64,000 nt of DNA from Microbacterium sp. 2FI. Lineage in GTDB: Bacteria; Actinomycetota; Actinomycetes; Actinomycetales; Microbacteriaceae. Below the pieces are notes generated by a model. It was not told the origin of the DNA. It searched no databases and was given only the letters and a program-made list of their open reading frames with translations. How positions within the stretch are numbered: position 1 is the stretch's first letter; each line of letters begins with the position of its first letter. A program made the translations under genes and the position numbers. The stretch lies in contig NZ_SCMR01000018.1 of the NCBI RefSeq assembly GCF_005502885.1, positions 1 through 64,000 of the forward strand, given 5' to 3'. Positions 18,801 to 30,100 of this stretch are shown here, one piece after another.

Positions 18801-20915
18801 GATGTCGAAGCGCAGGTCCACCGAGTCATTCAGAATGCTGTCGACCCACTGCTTCTTCAGCGTGATCGTTGCCGTCTGAGCGATGTTCTTGAACCTGCAC
18901 TGGACGCCGTCTTCTGATGCCGGCCATTCCGGAACGGTCACCGAAGCCGACGTCTGGTCGTTCGCAGACGGCGTCGCGCCGATGCACTGCAGCACGGTGT
19001 CGTACGAGCCCGTGTTTCCGGCGCCGAGAATCTCAGCGACGGTCACCGTGGTGCCCGGAGCCACCTGGACTGTCGAGACCGCGCCCGAGCCCGGGGCCGT
19101 GTCGACGGCGTTGTTGCCGCCGGTGACCGAGAGGGTGGCGGTGTCACCGTCGAAGGCGTTCTCCCAGGCCTTCTCCACTGTCACGGTGGCGTAGGGGATG
19201 TTCACGAATGCGACCGCGATCACCGGGTGCGGCACCGCCTGCGAAATCGTCGCCGACTTGGGCGTCGGGTCGAGCACGTACAGGGGCGGTGCGACGGTCT
19301 CGGCGACCGAGTAGGTGCCGGTCGGGAGTCCCACGACCGTGAACGCGCCCGGAGCAGTGTTCGTGTCGCGACCGGTGTAGCCGCCCTGGCCCGTGTTGTC
19401 GACCACGGTGATCACGTTGGAATCGAGGTCCCACGGAGCCGCAGCGGCAGCACCGCCGGTGGCGGTGACGCTGAAGGTCGCGCCGCCGAGCGGCTGACCG
19501 TTGCTGTCGTGCTTGGTCCAGCGGATGCTGCCGAGCGGGTCGATGAAGGTCACCGAAGCCGATGCCAGGGTGGCGACCGCGACGTTCTGCGTCGCCGGAG
19601 TCGGCAGCAGATAGCCGGCGGGCGGCACCGTCTCGGTGACGGTGTAGTTGCCCGGGATCACGTTGCCGCTGAAGACGAACGTTCCCGACGCGTCGGTCAC
19701 GACGTTCGTCGAACCCGTACCGGTGGTCGGGTTCGGCGTCACCGTGAACTGGGCACCGGCGAGGTTGGCACCGTCCTCGTTCTCCTTGACGATCGTGAGG
19801 CTGCCGCACGTCGACGGCGGCTCGACGGGAGTCGGGCCGACGAAGCCCTTCAGGTTGCCGGTCGGGCCGAAGTTGTTGCCCGTGAAGCTGCGCATGTATG
19901 CGGTCGCCGCAGCGGATGCGGGGCAGCCGGGAGCGACGACGCCCTCGGTGAGCTCGGTGACGTTCATGCCGACCTCGAAGAAGCCGCCGGCCTCGATCGC
20001 CTGACCGAAGGGGTTGACGAGGTCTACCTCGCTCACCGCGCCGACGAAGCCGGTGGCGCTCGGGTCGGAGTTGCAGGTGCCCGGGTAGCTCGCCGTGTTG
20101 GCGTACACACACGCCTGCAGCAGAACGGGCGGGCTCGAGCCCTGCGTGGTGATGTAGAACACCGCGCCACCGCTGGAGCGGATCGGTCGCGGAGCGCCGT
20201 CGGGCGCGAAGTTGATACCGGCGTTGGTCACCTCGATGACGTAGCCGCCGGTGCCGCTGGTTTGCTCGCGATCCCAACCGACCCACAGGAAGTAGTCGTC
20301 GCCGACAGTGTCGGCCTTCGTGTAGTTGCGGATGAACTCGATCTTCGGCGGGGTGCCACCGCCGCGGGTCCACGTGGCGGGGTCGGAGTTGTCCTTGACC
20401 ACCTGGTAGGTGCCGACGACGGCCGACGACTGGTACCCGCCCGACGTCCAGTCGGTGCCACCGCAGTCGCCGGCAGCGTAGTTGCCGTCGATCTCGAAAC
20501 CGCCGACCGTGGCGCACGCGGCGAGCGCAGCGACGGCCGAGGGCGCGACACGTGCTGCGGCCAGCGGAGCGGCCTCTTCTTCGACGACAGCCTCTTCGGC
20601 GGGAGCCGCCTCCTTCTCGGGCGCAGCCTCCTTCTCAGGTGCCGCCTCCTCCTCGACCGGAGCGGCCTCCTCTTCGGGAGCAGCCTCCTCCGTGGGAGCG
20701 GACTCCTCTACGGGCGCCGCCTCCTCTTCGGTGACGGGAGCCGCAGGCTCGACCGTCTCCTCCGGCGGTGGTGTCTCCTCCGCGTAGGCGGTGCCGCCCG
20801 CGAGCATGAGGCCGATGACGAGCACCGGTGTGATGAGAGCGGCGGTCGCGCGCTTATAGGCCGTGGAACGACCGGCGCGACGCGAAGCAGACTGAGACGA
20901 CGAAGACGAACGCAT
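15849..20915 (-). CDS. giant LPATG-anchored surface protein with SpaA-like, DUF5979-like and DUF11-type repeats
   Basis: About 1688 residues. Signal/anchor helix near residues 22-45 ending TAYA; then a low-complexity stalk of Glu/Ala/Pro (PVEEEAAPEKEA type); an N-terminal globular domain with six or so cysteines (starting CATVGGFEIDG); SpaA-like domains (SLTIVKENEDG, and SIRWTKHDSNG with TYSVAETVAP); several DUF5979-like domains (VTVEKAWEN, ITLKKQWVD, VVVVKEWIN); DUF11-type repeats (DVSIVKTAG...FDYVLTVTNNGT); the shared module at about residues 1340-1491 ([44 protein letters not shown]); a last DUF11 domain; LPATG, membrane helix, RHRRTG tail. Such proteins act as wall-bound fibres or adhesins. 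ATG at 20915 is preferred (GGGG five bases before it), but GTGs at 20960 and 20966 are possible. Confidence 0.82.
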   Translation of the reverse strand: MRSSSSSQSASRRAGRSTAYKRATAALITPVLVIGLMLAGGTAYAEETPPPEETVEPAAPVTEEEAAPVEESAPTEEAAPEEEAAPVEEEAAPEKEAAPEKEAAPAEEAVVEEEAAPLAAARVAPSAVAALAACATVGGFEIDGNYAAGDCGGTDWTSGGYQSSAVVGTYQVVKDNSDPATWTRGGGTPPKIEFIRNYTKADTVGDDYFLWVGWDREQTSGTGGYVIEVTNAGINFAPDGAPRPIRSSGGAVFYITTQGSSPPVLLQACVYANTASYPGTCNSDPSATGFVGAVSEVDLVNPFGQAIEAGGFFEVGMNVTELTEGVVAPGCPASAAATAYMRSFTGNNFGPTGNLKGFVGPTPVEPPSTCGSLTIVKENEDGANLAGAQFTVTPNPTTGTGSTNVVTDASGTFVFSGNVIPGNYTVTETVPPAGYLLPTPATQNVAVATLASASVTFIDPLGSIRWTKHDSNGQPLGGATFSVTATGGAAAAAPWDLDSNVITVVDNTGQGGYTGRDTNTAPGAFTVVGLPTGTYSVAETVAPPLYVLDPTPKSATISQAVPHPVIAVAFVNIPYATVTVEKAWENAFDGDTATLSVTGGNNAVDTAPGSGAVSTVQVAPGTTVTVAEILGAGNTGSYDTVLQCIGATPSANDQTSASVTVPEWPASEDGVQCRFKNIAQTATITLKKQWVDSILNDSVDLRFDIVGDPVPVGFTSTSIGGDWLDPADATATVRVGETFSITEVYGDLVEGNYASSWNCTGIGSGPSTTSNTVAPDGLTVPASGTTCTFTNVNNAFNVVVVKEWINGEAGDYADLGITGAAESATSFSNGAVGVFLDSLNTLTVPVNSGASVRVFEEVTALAGDDDAYASSIECVDSAFYLGETEAPALTYTSDTREITFDMPNQPVVCVITNEAELPTLALIKTVTSPVQVSPANWQLFGTMPDAVVTNADGGNVLATEVQAGVGIDLTEELIGEFAGSDEFAAGEWICLSSGEEIELTDNEPGSASLRGLAKGEVVTCTINNAHVDQGFEFEKTPVSSVQEDDGSWTVVYDITVTNNSALVPIEYDLVDTLDANGAVAFESASWTGPTSGSWSLPDLEAVLADGEILGVGEDGEAVYTVTVNLEVVPTETAPVACEGEEAGIGVINTADVTVDGETKTDDACATVHYDDVSIVKTAGLPDGQTSVEPGQTFDYVLTVTNNGTRVAEDVDVIDDSLFERLQITALTVDPDSGWGPAPGYSNDEVFLTIDAIAPGDSVTVTVTVLFFSPDPVLVDHDNDPTTDPILPQLVGDEEPPALPDIVDLLVNTACVDMAGDQNPENDCDTVEVPTRDMVALLYTRCINDAPLLGWVVAKTGTLVDPENPIQLLWTPNTDEEADPSEVFLEQADATEAVWSGQVPWPGADFTPSGISIDYPGWRPLQASDYVPGGGFINPADGLEYAPEDAGFFVFNGLILDPSELDYAWRGESTVVFSVNPELTYTTSYPPATPDCFVARNTEVQVEKTASVERSQPGESFSYDIAAVNVSDDAAAEGVVITDTIPADLKVTDVSWPGEGDDSVFPNWESCQVTGQASGGYGGTLECTLFGPLQPAGADLGTSSAPTITLDVTVNPSSASSVVTNVAVVDYYTFGDPDDPGRDSDDATVVLSSLPATGAGTVLGPLLIGLLALLAGVIALMARHRRTGIPVRE
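16531..16709. repeat. interspersed repeat copy A, shared by the two giant genes
   Basis: This 179-base stretch matches 21801-21979 with ten mismatches counted by eye, in the same orientation. Both copies encode the same part of the shared module ([18 protein letters not shown] region). Flanking similarity continues at lower identity. Confidence 0.85.
20571..20760. repeat. low-complexity Glu/Ala/Pro codon repeats
   Basis: Imperfect tandem units of GCC/TCC/TCx type on the plus strand, encoding AAPxEE-type repeats of the stalk just after the signal peptide of the giant protein. Prone to length change. Confidence 0.7.
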
Positions 20916-21074
20916 ATAACCCCATCCGTGCCCCCGCTCAGCGAGCGAGGTCCCATGCACGGACACCCCTTACGGGAGAGAGTACCTGCGCGGTGCCCTC
21001 GCGGGGAAGAGGCTCAGAGGTTCAGGCGTCCTCCTTTCGGTGACGATTCGGCAACGATCAGCATCCGGCGGCGG

Positions 21075-21104
21075 TGGGGACGGACCCCGAAGGGCCGCCC
21101 CCAC
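21075..21104 (-). terminator. terminator hairpin of the 3403-residue surface protein gene
   Basis: On the minus strand GTGGGGCGGCCC, loop TTCG, then GGGTCCGTCCCCAC: a stem of about 12 bp with two bulged bases, eight bases after the stop at 21113. No T-run. Confidence 0.65.
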
Positions 21105-21112
21105 CCCGTCTC

Positions 21113-24100
21113 CTAGAGCTGCGGTCGCGCCTCACCCCGGCGCCGGCGGAGCACCACGAGCGTGGTCGCACCGGCCAGCAGGGCCAGGAATCCGAGCATC
21201 ACCAGCGGCAGTGCGGGGCTGCCACCGGTCGCCGGCAGCGACGAGAGCAGCACCGTGGCGTCGTCCGAGTCGCGGCCCGGGTCATCCGGGTCGCCGAACG
21301 TGTGGTAATCCACCACGGCCACGTTGGTGATGACACTCGCTGTAGCCTGCGGGTCGACGGTCGCCTCGAGCGTGATCGTCGGCGCCGCAGTGGCACCGCC
21401 GTTGTCCGATCCCTGCGGCTGCAGGGGTCCGAACAGCACGCACTCAAGGTTGCCGCCGTAGCCGGTGGCGTCCTGGCCGGTGACGAGGCAGCTCTCCCAG
21501 TTCGGGAAGACCGCGTCATCGCCTTCGCCCGGCCACGTAATCCCCGTGATCTTGATGTCGGCCGGGATGACGTCGGTGACGACGACACCGTCGGCTGCGG
21601 CATCCGTGCTCACGTTCTCGACCTCGAGGTCGTAGGTGAACGACTCACCGGGCTCGGTCTTCTCGACGCTGGCCGTCTTCTCGATCTCCACCTCGGTGTG
21701 GCGTGCGACGAAGCAGTCGGGCGTCGCCGGCGGGTAGCTCGTCGTGAAGGTCAGCTCCGGGTTCACCGACAGGGTGACCACGGTGTCGTACCGCCACGAG
21801 TAGTCGAGCTCGCTCGGGTCGAGGATGAGTCCGTTGAAGACGAACCCTCCTGCGTCCTCCGGCGCGTACTCGAGGCCGTCCGCCGGGTTGATGAACCCGC
21901 CGCCCGGAACATAGTCCGACGCCTGCAGCGGACGCCAACCGGGGTAGTCGATCGAGATGCCCGAAGGCGTGAAGTCCGCGCCGGGCCAGGCGATCTCGTT
22001 CGACCATGTCAGGCTGCCGCTCGTATCTTCGAGAACGATCTCGGTCGGATCGGTCTCCGGAGTCACGAACTCGTTCACCGGCCGCCACGTGAAGAGGATC
22101 GGCTCGTCGGCGAGTGCAGCCGACTTGATGACCACCCAGCCCAGCAGCGGAGCGTCGTTGACGCACCGGGTGTATACCAGTGCCGCGATGTCACGCGTCT
22201 CGATGGTGACGTCGTCGCAGTTGTTGTCGGGGTTGCTGTCGACCTCGGCCGCCACGCACGCCTCGTTGAACAGCTCGTCGAGCGGCACAGGGGTCTCCGG
22301 CAGCTCGTCGTCTCCGACGACCGGCGGCAGATCCACCAGGATCGGCGGGGTCGCCGGGTCACCGTCGTGGTCCCACTCCACCGGCTCCTGCTCGAGTGCC
22401 GTGAAGGTCACGGTGAGCCGGATCTCGACGACCTCGCCGAGCGCCATCGACGCCGTGCTCACCGAGAGCACGTTGTCGGCGTCGACGAAGTCGGGCTGGT
22501 TGTCGTTCACCCAGCCGGCCGGAAGCGTGATGCCGGTCACCTCGAGCCGCTCGTTGAGCGGGTCTGTCACGACCACGTCGACCGCTTCGCGCGACCCGTG
22601 GTTGGTCACGGTCAGCACGTACTCGAACGTGTCTCCCGGCTCGATCGAGGCGTTCTCACCCTCGGGCGGGACCGGCAGGCCGGACGTCGTCTTCTCGATG
22701 CCGACGTCGTCGAACTGGACGACCTGGCAGGCGTCGTCGTCGTTCGTGTAGCCGCCCGACGTCACCGTCCCGACGTTCCAGATGACGAAGCCGAAGCCCT
22801 CGGTCTCGAGGCATTCGCTCGGCTCCTCGACCGGCGTCGACGTGACGGAGACCGTCGCGAACACCCGATAGGTGTGCGTCGCGTTCTCCGGCGTCAGCTC
22901 ACCGTCGTCGACGACCGTCCACGTACCGTCCGCAGGGACCCAGGCAGCGTCCGTCGGCGCCGGCGTCTCGCCATCGGCCGCCTCGGCCTCCCAGGTTCCG
23001 TCGAGCTCGACGCCTTCCGGCAGCTCGGGCGCGTCGAGCAGATCGTAGGCGACCGTCCCCGGCAGCGGATCGAGATCCGACTCGGGGTAGGTCACGGTGA
23101 CGAAGTACTCGATGTCCCACGTGCCGTCGCCGTTGTCGGTGGTCACGCCGCCGACCTTGTCGATCTCGGGGAGCACCGGCTCGGTGCAGTCCTCGGCCTC
23201 GGTCTCGACACCGCCGCTGGTGAGCAGCGCCGTGTTGAGGAAGCCGCCCGACGGGTCTTCACTGTCGGGGTAGCACCACGTCGTTCCGTCGTCCACCGCC
23301 ACCTGCGTGACGGACGCCTCGACCGTCACCGTGTAGGTGTGCGTGTCGCCGGGATCGATCGTCTTGTCTGTGGCGATCACCGCGGTGCCGTCGGCCTCGA
23401 ACGCGCCGTCGTCACCCTCGCCGACCCACGACGCGGACGTCGCCCAGCTGCCGGTGGCGGGCTCGATGTCGCCGCCGAACAGAAGCTCGTCCGACAGGTC
23501 GTACTCAGCCGACAGATCCTGCTCGTTGGCGTCGAGCGTGACCGTGATGTCGTACTCGATCGTCCAGTCGCCCGTCTCGGGGTCCTGGCTGCTCGAGACG
23601 ACTGTCTTGTCGATGAGCGGGTACACGCGGTCCTCGACCGGGATGCAGATCTCGGCATCCTGTTCGCGGTCCCCCACGATCAGCGTCGCGGTGTTGAAGA
23701 AGCCCGAACCGGGCTCTCCGGTGCACTCCGCGTCGTTCTCGCTGTACGCGTCGGTCACCTCGACCGTCCACACCACCTTGTACTCGTGCACGGCATCGGC
23801 CGGCAGCGCAACGGCCGACGCGAAGTCGACACCGGCGGTGATCGCCTCGACGTCGCCGTCCGGGAGCAGCTGTGCCGTTCCTCCGACGATGTCGATACCC
23901 GAAGCGAACGCCGGGGTGTCGGACAGGTCGTAGAACGTGTCGAAGCCGCCCGAGGTCACCGTCACGAGGTACTCGACGTTCCAGCGCGAGGCGTCGCCCT
24001 CGACCTGCAGGGCCGAGACCGCTTCCTTCTCGATGGTCGGCAGCGCCGGCTCTTCACAGTCGTCCGCGGGGATCGTCGTGCCGTTGACGGTCACGACGGC

Positions 24101-27100
24101 CGTGTTGAGGAACCCGCCGGCGCCGGGGCGCTCGGCATCCTCGCACGCGAGCGTCTGGCTCTCATCCCATGCCGCGTTCGGCACGGTCGCGTGGACGACC
24201 ACGGTGTACGTGTCCGTCTCGGACGGCACGAGCACCTCGTCCTCGGCGAGCGTGTCGGTCCACCCGGGGTCGGTGAAGACTCCGGGGCTCAGCGCACTCG
24301 GACCGCTCCACTCGGCATCCTCGATCACGATGTCGGCCCCGAAGTACAGGGTGTCATCGAGGTCGTAGACCGCGGCGAGCTCGCTCGAGAGGTTCGTGAC
24401 GAGCACCTCGTAGGTGATCTCCCACGTGCCGCCCTCGAGCTGCCGGATGTCGGTCACGTCCTTATCGATGTCAACCAGAGGCCGCTCGATCACGATGCAG
24501 TCGAGGTCGGTGTTGCCGCCCACCCCATTGGTCACCGTGGCGGAGTTCCAGAGACCTGCACCCTCTTCCTCACTGAGGCAGTCGAGCGTCTCATCGACGA
24601 CGGATGCCGCGATCATGACCGTCCGCGTCACCTCGTACGTGTGGGTCGCGCCCGCCGGCAGGACGCCGGTCGCGAGCTGCGTGTCGAGGTCGCCATCCCA
24701 GTCAGGGTTCAGCGCTCCCGAGCCGCCGCCGGTCGCGACCGGACCGCTCGCGGTCCACTCGCCGCCGGTGACGTCGGCAGGCAGCGCCTGCGGCTCGTCG
24801 GTGACGGAGTACCAGAGCTGGATGTCGTAGCTGTTGGTCACCGCGACCTCATAGGTGAGCGTCCACTCACCCGTCTCGGTGTTCTGCTTGGCATCCACCG
24901 CCGTCTTGTCGACGACCGGGATCTCGGGCGCTGCACAGCCGGAGTCGGTGTCGGTGCCGCCCGGGTAGGCGACGGTCACGACGTTGAAGAAGCCGCCGCC
25001 GTTCTCGGTGCACGCGAGGCCGCTGGCCGGCACCGGATCCACGAGGGACTCCGCCTCGACCCAGTAGGTGTACTGGTGGCTGTCGTTGCCGTCGATCGGC
25101 ACGTCGGTGACGTCAGGATCGCCCAGCCAGCCCTCGTCGGTCACGTCGAAGCTCGCGTCGAAGTCCGGCGCGTCGGTGAGGCTGTACACCGTCGGCAGGG
25201 CGTTCTCGTTGGTGACCGTGACTCCGTACTCGATGTACCACGTGCCATCCGAAAGCTGCGTCACGGTGCCGTCGGCCTTGTCGACGATCACCGGAACCGG
25301 CATCACCTCGACACACGCCTCGGCGGAGTCTTCGAACACGCCGTTGGTCACGAGAGCTGTATTCCAGATGCCCTCGTCGAGGGCCGGAGCCTCGCCGCAC
25401 AGGAGCACCTCGGGGTCGATGTCGGCCTCGAGCCGCGCGCCCACCGACACCGTGTAGGTGTGTGTGGCGCCCGCAGGCAGCACGCCCTCGGCGACCAGCG
25501 TGGGGTCGTCTCCGTTCCAGGCAGGGTTCAGCGTGGCCGAGCCTGCCCCATCGGGGTCGGCCATCGGACCGGTCACCGCCCAGTCGGCAGTGATCGCCAT
25601 GCCGTCGGGCAGCGGATACGGCGCGTCGTGCAACTCATAGGCGAGTTGGATGCCGGGGCTCGTGTCGTTGCGGACCGTCACCGTGTACGAGATCGTCCAC
25701 GATCCGCCGGCGGCGGGCGTCGGCACGGCGGCGGTCTTGGTGACCGTCGGGCCCTGCGGTTCGGCGCAGCCGTCGTCCTCGTCGGTGCCCGGGGTGCCCG
25801 GGTAGGTGACGGTCGCGATGTTGTGGAACGCGCCGCCCTCACCCTCGACGCACTCGAGCTGCGGCTCTTCGACGGTGTCGTCGAAGGAGGCGACGATGCG
25901 GTAGACGAACTGGTCGGATCCGCCGGCCTCGATCGCCGTGTTCGCCACCGGTGCCGCACCCGACCAGCCCGAGCTCACGACATCGAAGCCGTCGCCGAGG
26001 TCGGGGGTGTCGGTCAGTGTGTAGACGGTCGCGAATGCCGAATCGTTGCTGACCGTGACCGTGTAATCGATCTGCCAGTCACCGCCCTCGAGCTGGGTCA
26101 CCGTGCCGTCGGTCTTGCTGACCGTCACGGGCGGGAGCACGACGGTGACGCAGCCCTCGGCATCCTCCACGATGTCGCCCGAGGTGACCGTCGCCTTGTT
26201 GAGGAAGCCGCCCTGCGCGGCACAGTCGCCGATCGGGGTCGCCGTCGTCGACGGCTTGAGCACGCCCGTCACCACGAAGGTGTAGGTCGTGTCGGCCGGG
26301 AGCTCACCGCTCCAGATCGTCGCGGTGCCCGGTGCGAAGTCCGCGTCGAGCGCCGGCGTGTCGACGCCGTTCACGACGTTCCAGGTGTTCGGGACGAGGG
26401 TCCAGCCGGCCGGAGCCGCCGGGAACGCGTCCTCGAGCTCGGCCTGGATCGCGACGTCACCGGGGTTGGTGACCGTGATCGTGTACTCGAGGTTCCACGA
26501 CGCGTCACCGTTCTGCGAGGCCGGGTTCGTTCCGAGCTTCGTGATCTCGGGGAAGGCCGGGTCGTCGCACGCGTAGACCGTGGTGTCGTCGTCACCCACG
26601 GTGAGGGTGGCGGAGTTCAGGAACCCGCGGTTGGGCGAGGCCGTCGATGTGCAGGTCCAGGTGTCGGTGTCCTGCGTGCCGTCGGCGATCTCGGCGATCA
26701 CCGTCACCGTGTAGGTGTGGGTGGCCGGCGGGTTGCCCTCGCCGGCGGTCGGCAGCTCGACGTCCGTTGCGAGCGTCGCGGTGCCGGCCGGGAGCACGAA
26801 CGGCACATCGGTGTCGTCCGGGCCGCTCCAGCTGGCCTCGATGGGCGTGATTCCTGCACCGTAGAGCAGGGCGTCGTCGAGGTCGTAGAACAGGTCGGAG
26901 TACTCCGACGTGTTCGTGACCACGATGTCGTAGACGATCGTCCACGTGCCGTCGAGGTTGTGCATCGGCGCACCGTCGACGGTCTTGTCGACGTCGTACT
27001 CGGCCGGTATCGCCGTGTTGGTGATCTCACACGTCACGTTCGCGCCGATCGGCAGCGAGATCTGGCCGTCGTCGACGACGATGTCGCTGTCGCACGTCCA

Positions 27101-30100
27101 GTCGCTTGCGGTGTAGCCGCCTGCCGGGCCATCTTCGCCGAGGGTGTAGGTCGTTTCGGCCTCGACCGGCTGGGGACCGGTGGATGCCGTCACTCCGCCG
27201 TCGCCCGAGGTGAGGGTCGCGTCGACGAAGCCGCCGTCGCCGGCCGCCGACAGGGTCCAGTCGGTGGCGACCCGCGAGCCGACGCCGTCCTGGTTGTCGA
27301 CGATCTTCACGAGCGTGAGGGTCGGCTTCTTCGCGATGTTGGTGAACGTGCAGGTGACGTTGGCGCCGTTGGCGACGGTCACCGTCTTGTCTGCCATCGA
27401 CGTCGTGCCCGTGGAGCACTCAAGGTCGGTCCACTCGTAGTTCGCGACGCTCTGCAGCTCGTTCAGCGTGTAGACGCCCGCGGGGACCGCGATGGTCTCG
27501 TTGTGGTCGAACGCGATCGTCGCATCGGCGCCGCGCTTGGCCTCGAGCAGCTGATTCCAGTCGGCGGGCACAGCGTCACCGCCGTTGGTGTCGTCGACGA
27601 CCTTGACGAGCGTCAGGTTGCCGGGCTCGTCGTCGTTGTTGAACGTGCAGGTGACGTCGTCGCCGGCCTCGAGTACGAGAGTCGGAGCTGCGACGGTCGT
27701 GTTCGGGAAGCCGACGCAGTTGAGGCTCGCGAGGGTGTAGCCGTCGATGTCGCTCTCACCGAGCGTATAGGTCACGCCTGCCTCGACCGGCTCCGCGGTG
27801 ACGGGGTCGGTGCCGGTGACACCCGACAGGTCGGGGCCTTCGGGCGTCGTGGCCGTCAGGGTCCATGCGGTGGGCTGGGCTGTGCCGCCGTGATTGTTCG
27901 TGACGGTCTTGACGAGCGTGAGCTTGGGCGCGATGTCGTCGTTCACGATGCGGTACGTCGCATCGCCGAGGGCCGGGACGCTGACGTCCCAACCGGCGAC
28001 GTCCTCCCACGTGTCGGGACCGATGAGCCGCTGCAGCTTCACCTGCTCGTAGCCGTCGGGGCCGGTCTCGGAGATCGTGTAGACGGTGCCCGGCCGCACG
28101 AAGAACGAGCTCGTGCCGGTGTCGGTCTCAGAGCCGACGACGTTGCCGACCGGGGGCTGCACCGGCAGATCAGGGTCGTTCACCGGGGTGCCGATGAGGG
28201 TCCAGTCGCCCGCCGCGGCGTCACCGCCGTTGTCATTGATGACGTGCTTGAGCAGCGTCAGCTCGGCGGTCTGGTTGGTGATCGTGCAGGCGACACGGGT
28301 GCCGAGCGGCACGTTCACGCCGCCGTTGATGCCGTCCGAGTATCCGCTGTTCGGCCACGGGTCGCCGTTCTCATCGACGCGGATACACGACGCCGAGCCC
28401 GTCGACAGGGGGTTCGACTGCAGGTTCGTGCGCTGGTCGACCTGGGTGTACAGCGGGCTGCCGCTCGTCTCGAACAGCTGGTAGCGAGCGTCGGCCGTAA
28501 CCAGGTCCGTCGTCCCGCTGGTGCCGAAGAAGCCCGGGAGTGCGGGCGCAGGCACCGGCTGACCGGCGAGGAACTGCGCGTTCAGCACCCACGCGCCGGG
28601 AGCGGTGGGGCCGTTCGCCACATTCTTGATCAGCGTCAGCCTGCTCTCGCAGGTCACCGTGTTCGTGATCGTCGCGGTGTTGTGCTGCTCGGTGAGCGTG
28701 AGCGCATAGCCCGCCCCCAGAGCGATGTTCGCGGGGTCGCCGTTGATCTCGGTGATCGTCGCGACGTTCGAGCACATCGTGGGATCGATCAGCGACAGCG
28801 TCTCGGAGATGGTCGCGACGTTGTTCAGCGTGTACCCGGTGCGCGTGACGCCCCAGCCCTGGTTGGTGGCGCCGGCGGCGCCCGGACCCGTGAGCTGCAG
28901 TTGGGCGTTGAGTCCGCCCGGCTGCGAGCCGTTCGTGTAGGGGACGCCGTTGACGATCCAGCTCTTCGACACCGTGAGGTCGGCCTCAGGGTTCGGCGCG
29001 CGGTTGTAGATGACGCAGTTCACCGCTTCCGTGCTCGGCACGTTGAGGGTGACGCCGTTGGTCGGATTGGCCGTCGGCACGACCGCTTGGCCCGTATTCA
29101 GATTCGTGCAGACGGCGTTGCTGCCGTTGACGGGCACCAAGGTGAAGCCCGCCTGCTGCTCTTCGACGATCGTGATCGAGGCCTGCGTGGTGCCGCCCGG
29201 GAAGGTGAGCGGGAACGTGACCGAACCCGTGCCGTCGTTGGTGGTCGGCTGCGAGTTGTCAGGCGTGGTCACCCCTGCGGTGTTGATCGTGCTGTTGAAC
29301 ACCCAGCCCGCACCGGCGGGGACGGCACCGGTGATCGAGCCCGCAGGCGCGCTGGAAGGAACGATCGCCTTCGTCACCGTGAGCGAGCCGGCGCAGTTGC
29401 CGAGCGCGAGGTTGCGAAGTGCCGTGCCGACTGCGTCGTAGTCCTCGGTCTGATAGAAGTCGGCGTTCTGGCCGTTGGTGCCCGTATACGCGGTGGGGCC
29501 CGAGATAGCACGGAGGTTCAGCGCGTTCGTGGCCCCCGTCGCGCCCGCGCCGACGCCGAAGGCGAGCACGCGCGTGCCGTTCGCCTTGAGCGCGTTCGCG
29601 GAGAAGATGCCGTTCTCGGTCTCGCGGAAGCGGTTGTCGCTGCCCGAGCCCTGGTACGGCTGGTTGTAGGTCGTCGGGTTGCCGTCGGTGATGATCACGG
29701 CCACGTCGAACTGGTTGCCGGGCACGTTGTTCGAGGCCGCGATGCCGAGGCCGCGATCCCAGTTCGTTCCGCCGGCAGAAGTCCACGACACATACCGGTT
29801 CTTGAAGATAGTCCCCTGGCCGGGTGTCGTGACCGGCGTGAGGCTCGGGTAGTTGGTCGCTCCACCGCTGCCCGGCGTCTCCCACGAGAACGAGAACAGC
29901 GACATGCGCGACGGCGTGCCGGCCAGCGAGTCGACGAACGTGTCTGCGGCATCCTTCAGGTCGGGGAGCGCCGTGCCCACCGAACCCGAGATGTCGAGGA
30001 TGAGCGCGACATCGAGGCCGCACGACGGGGTCAGCGTCGGGTTGACGCGCGACTGCTGCCAGATTCCACCCGAGACGTTGGACGCCGTGCCCGATCCGAG

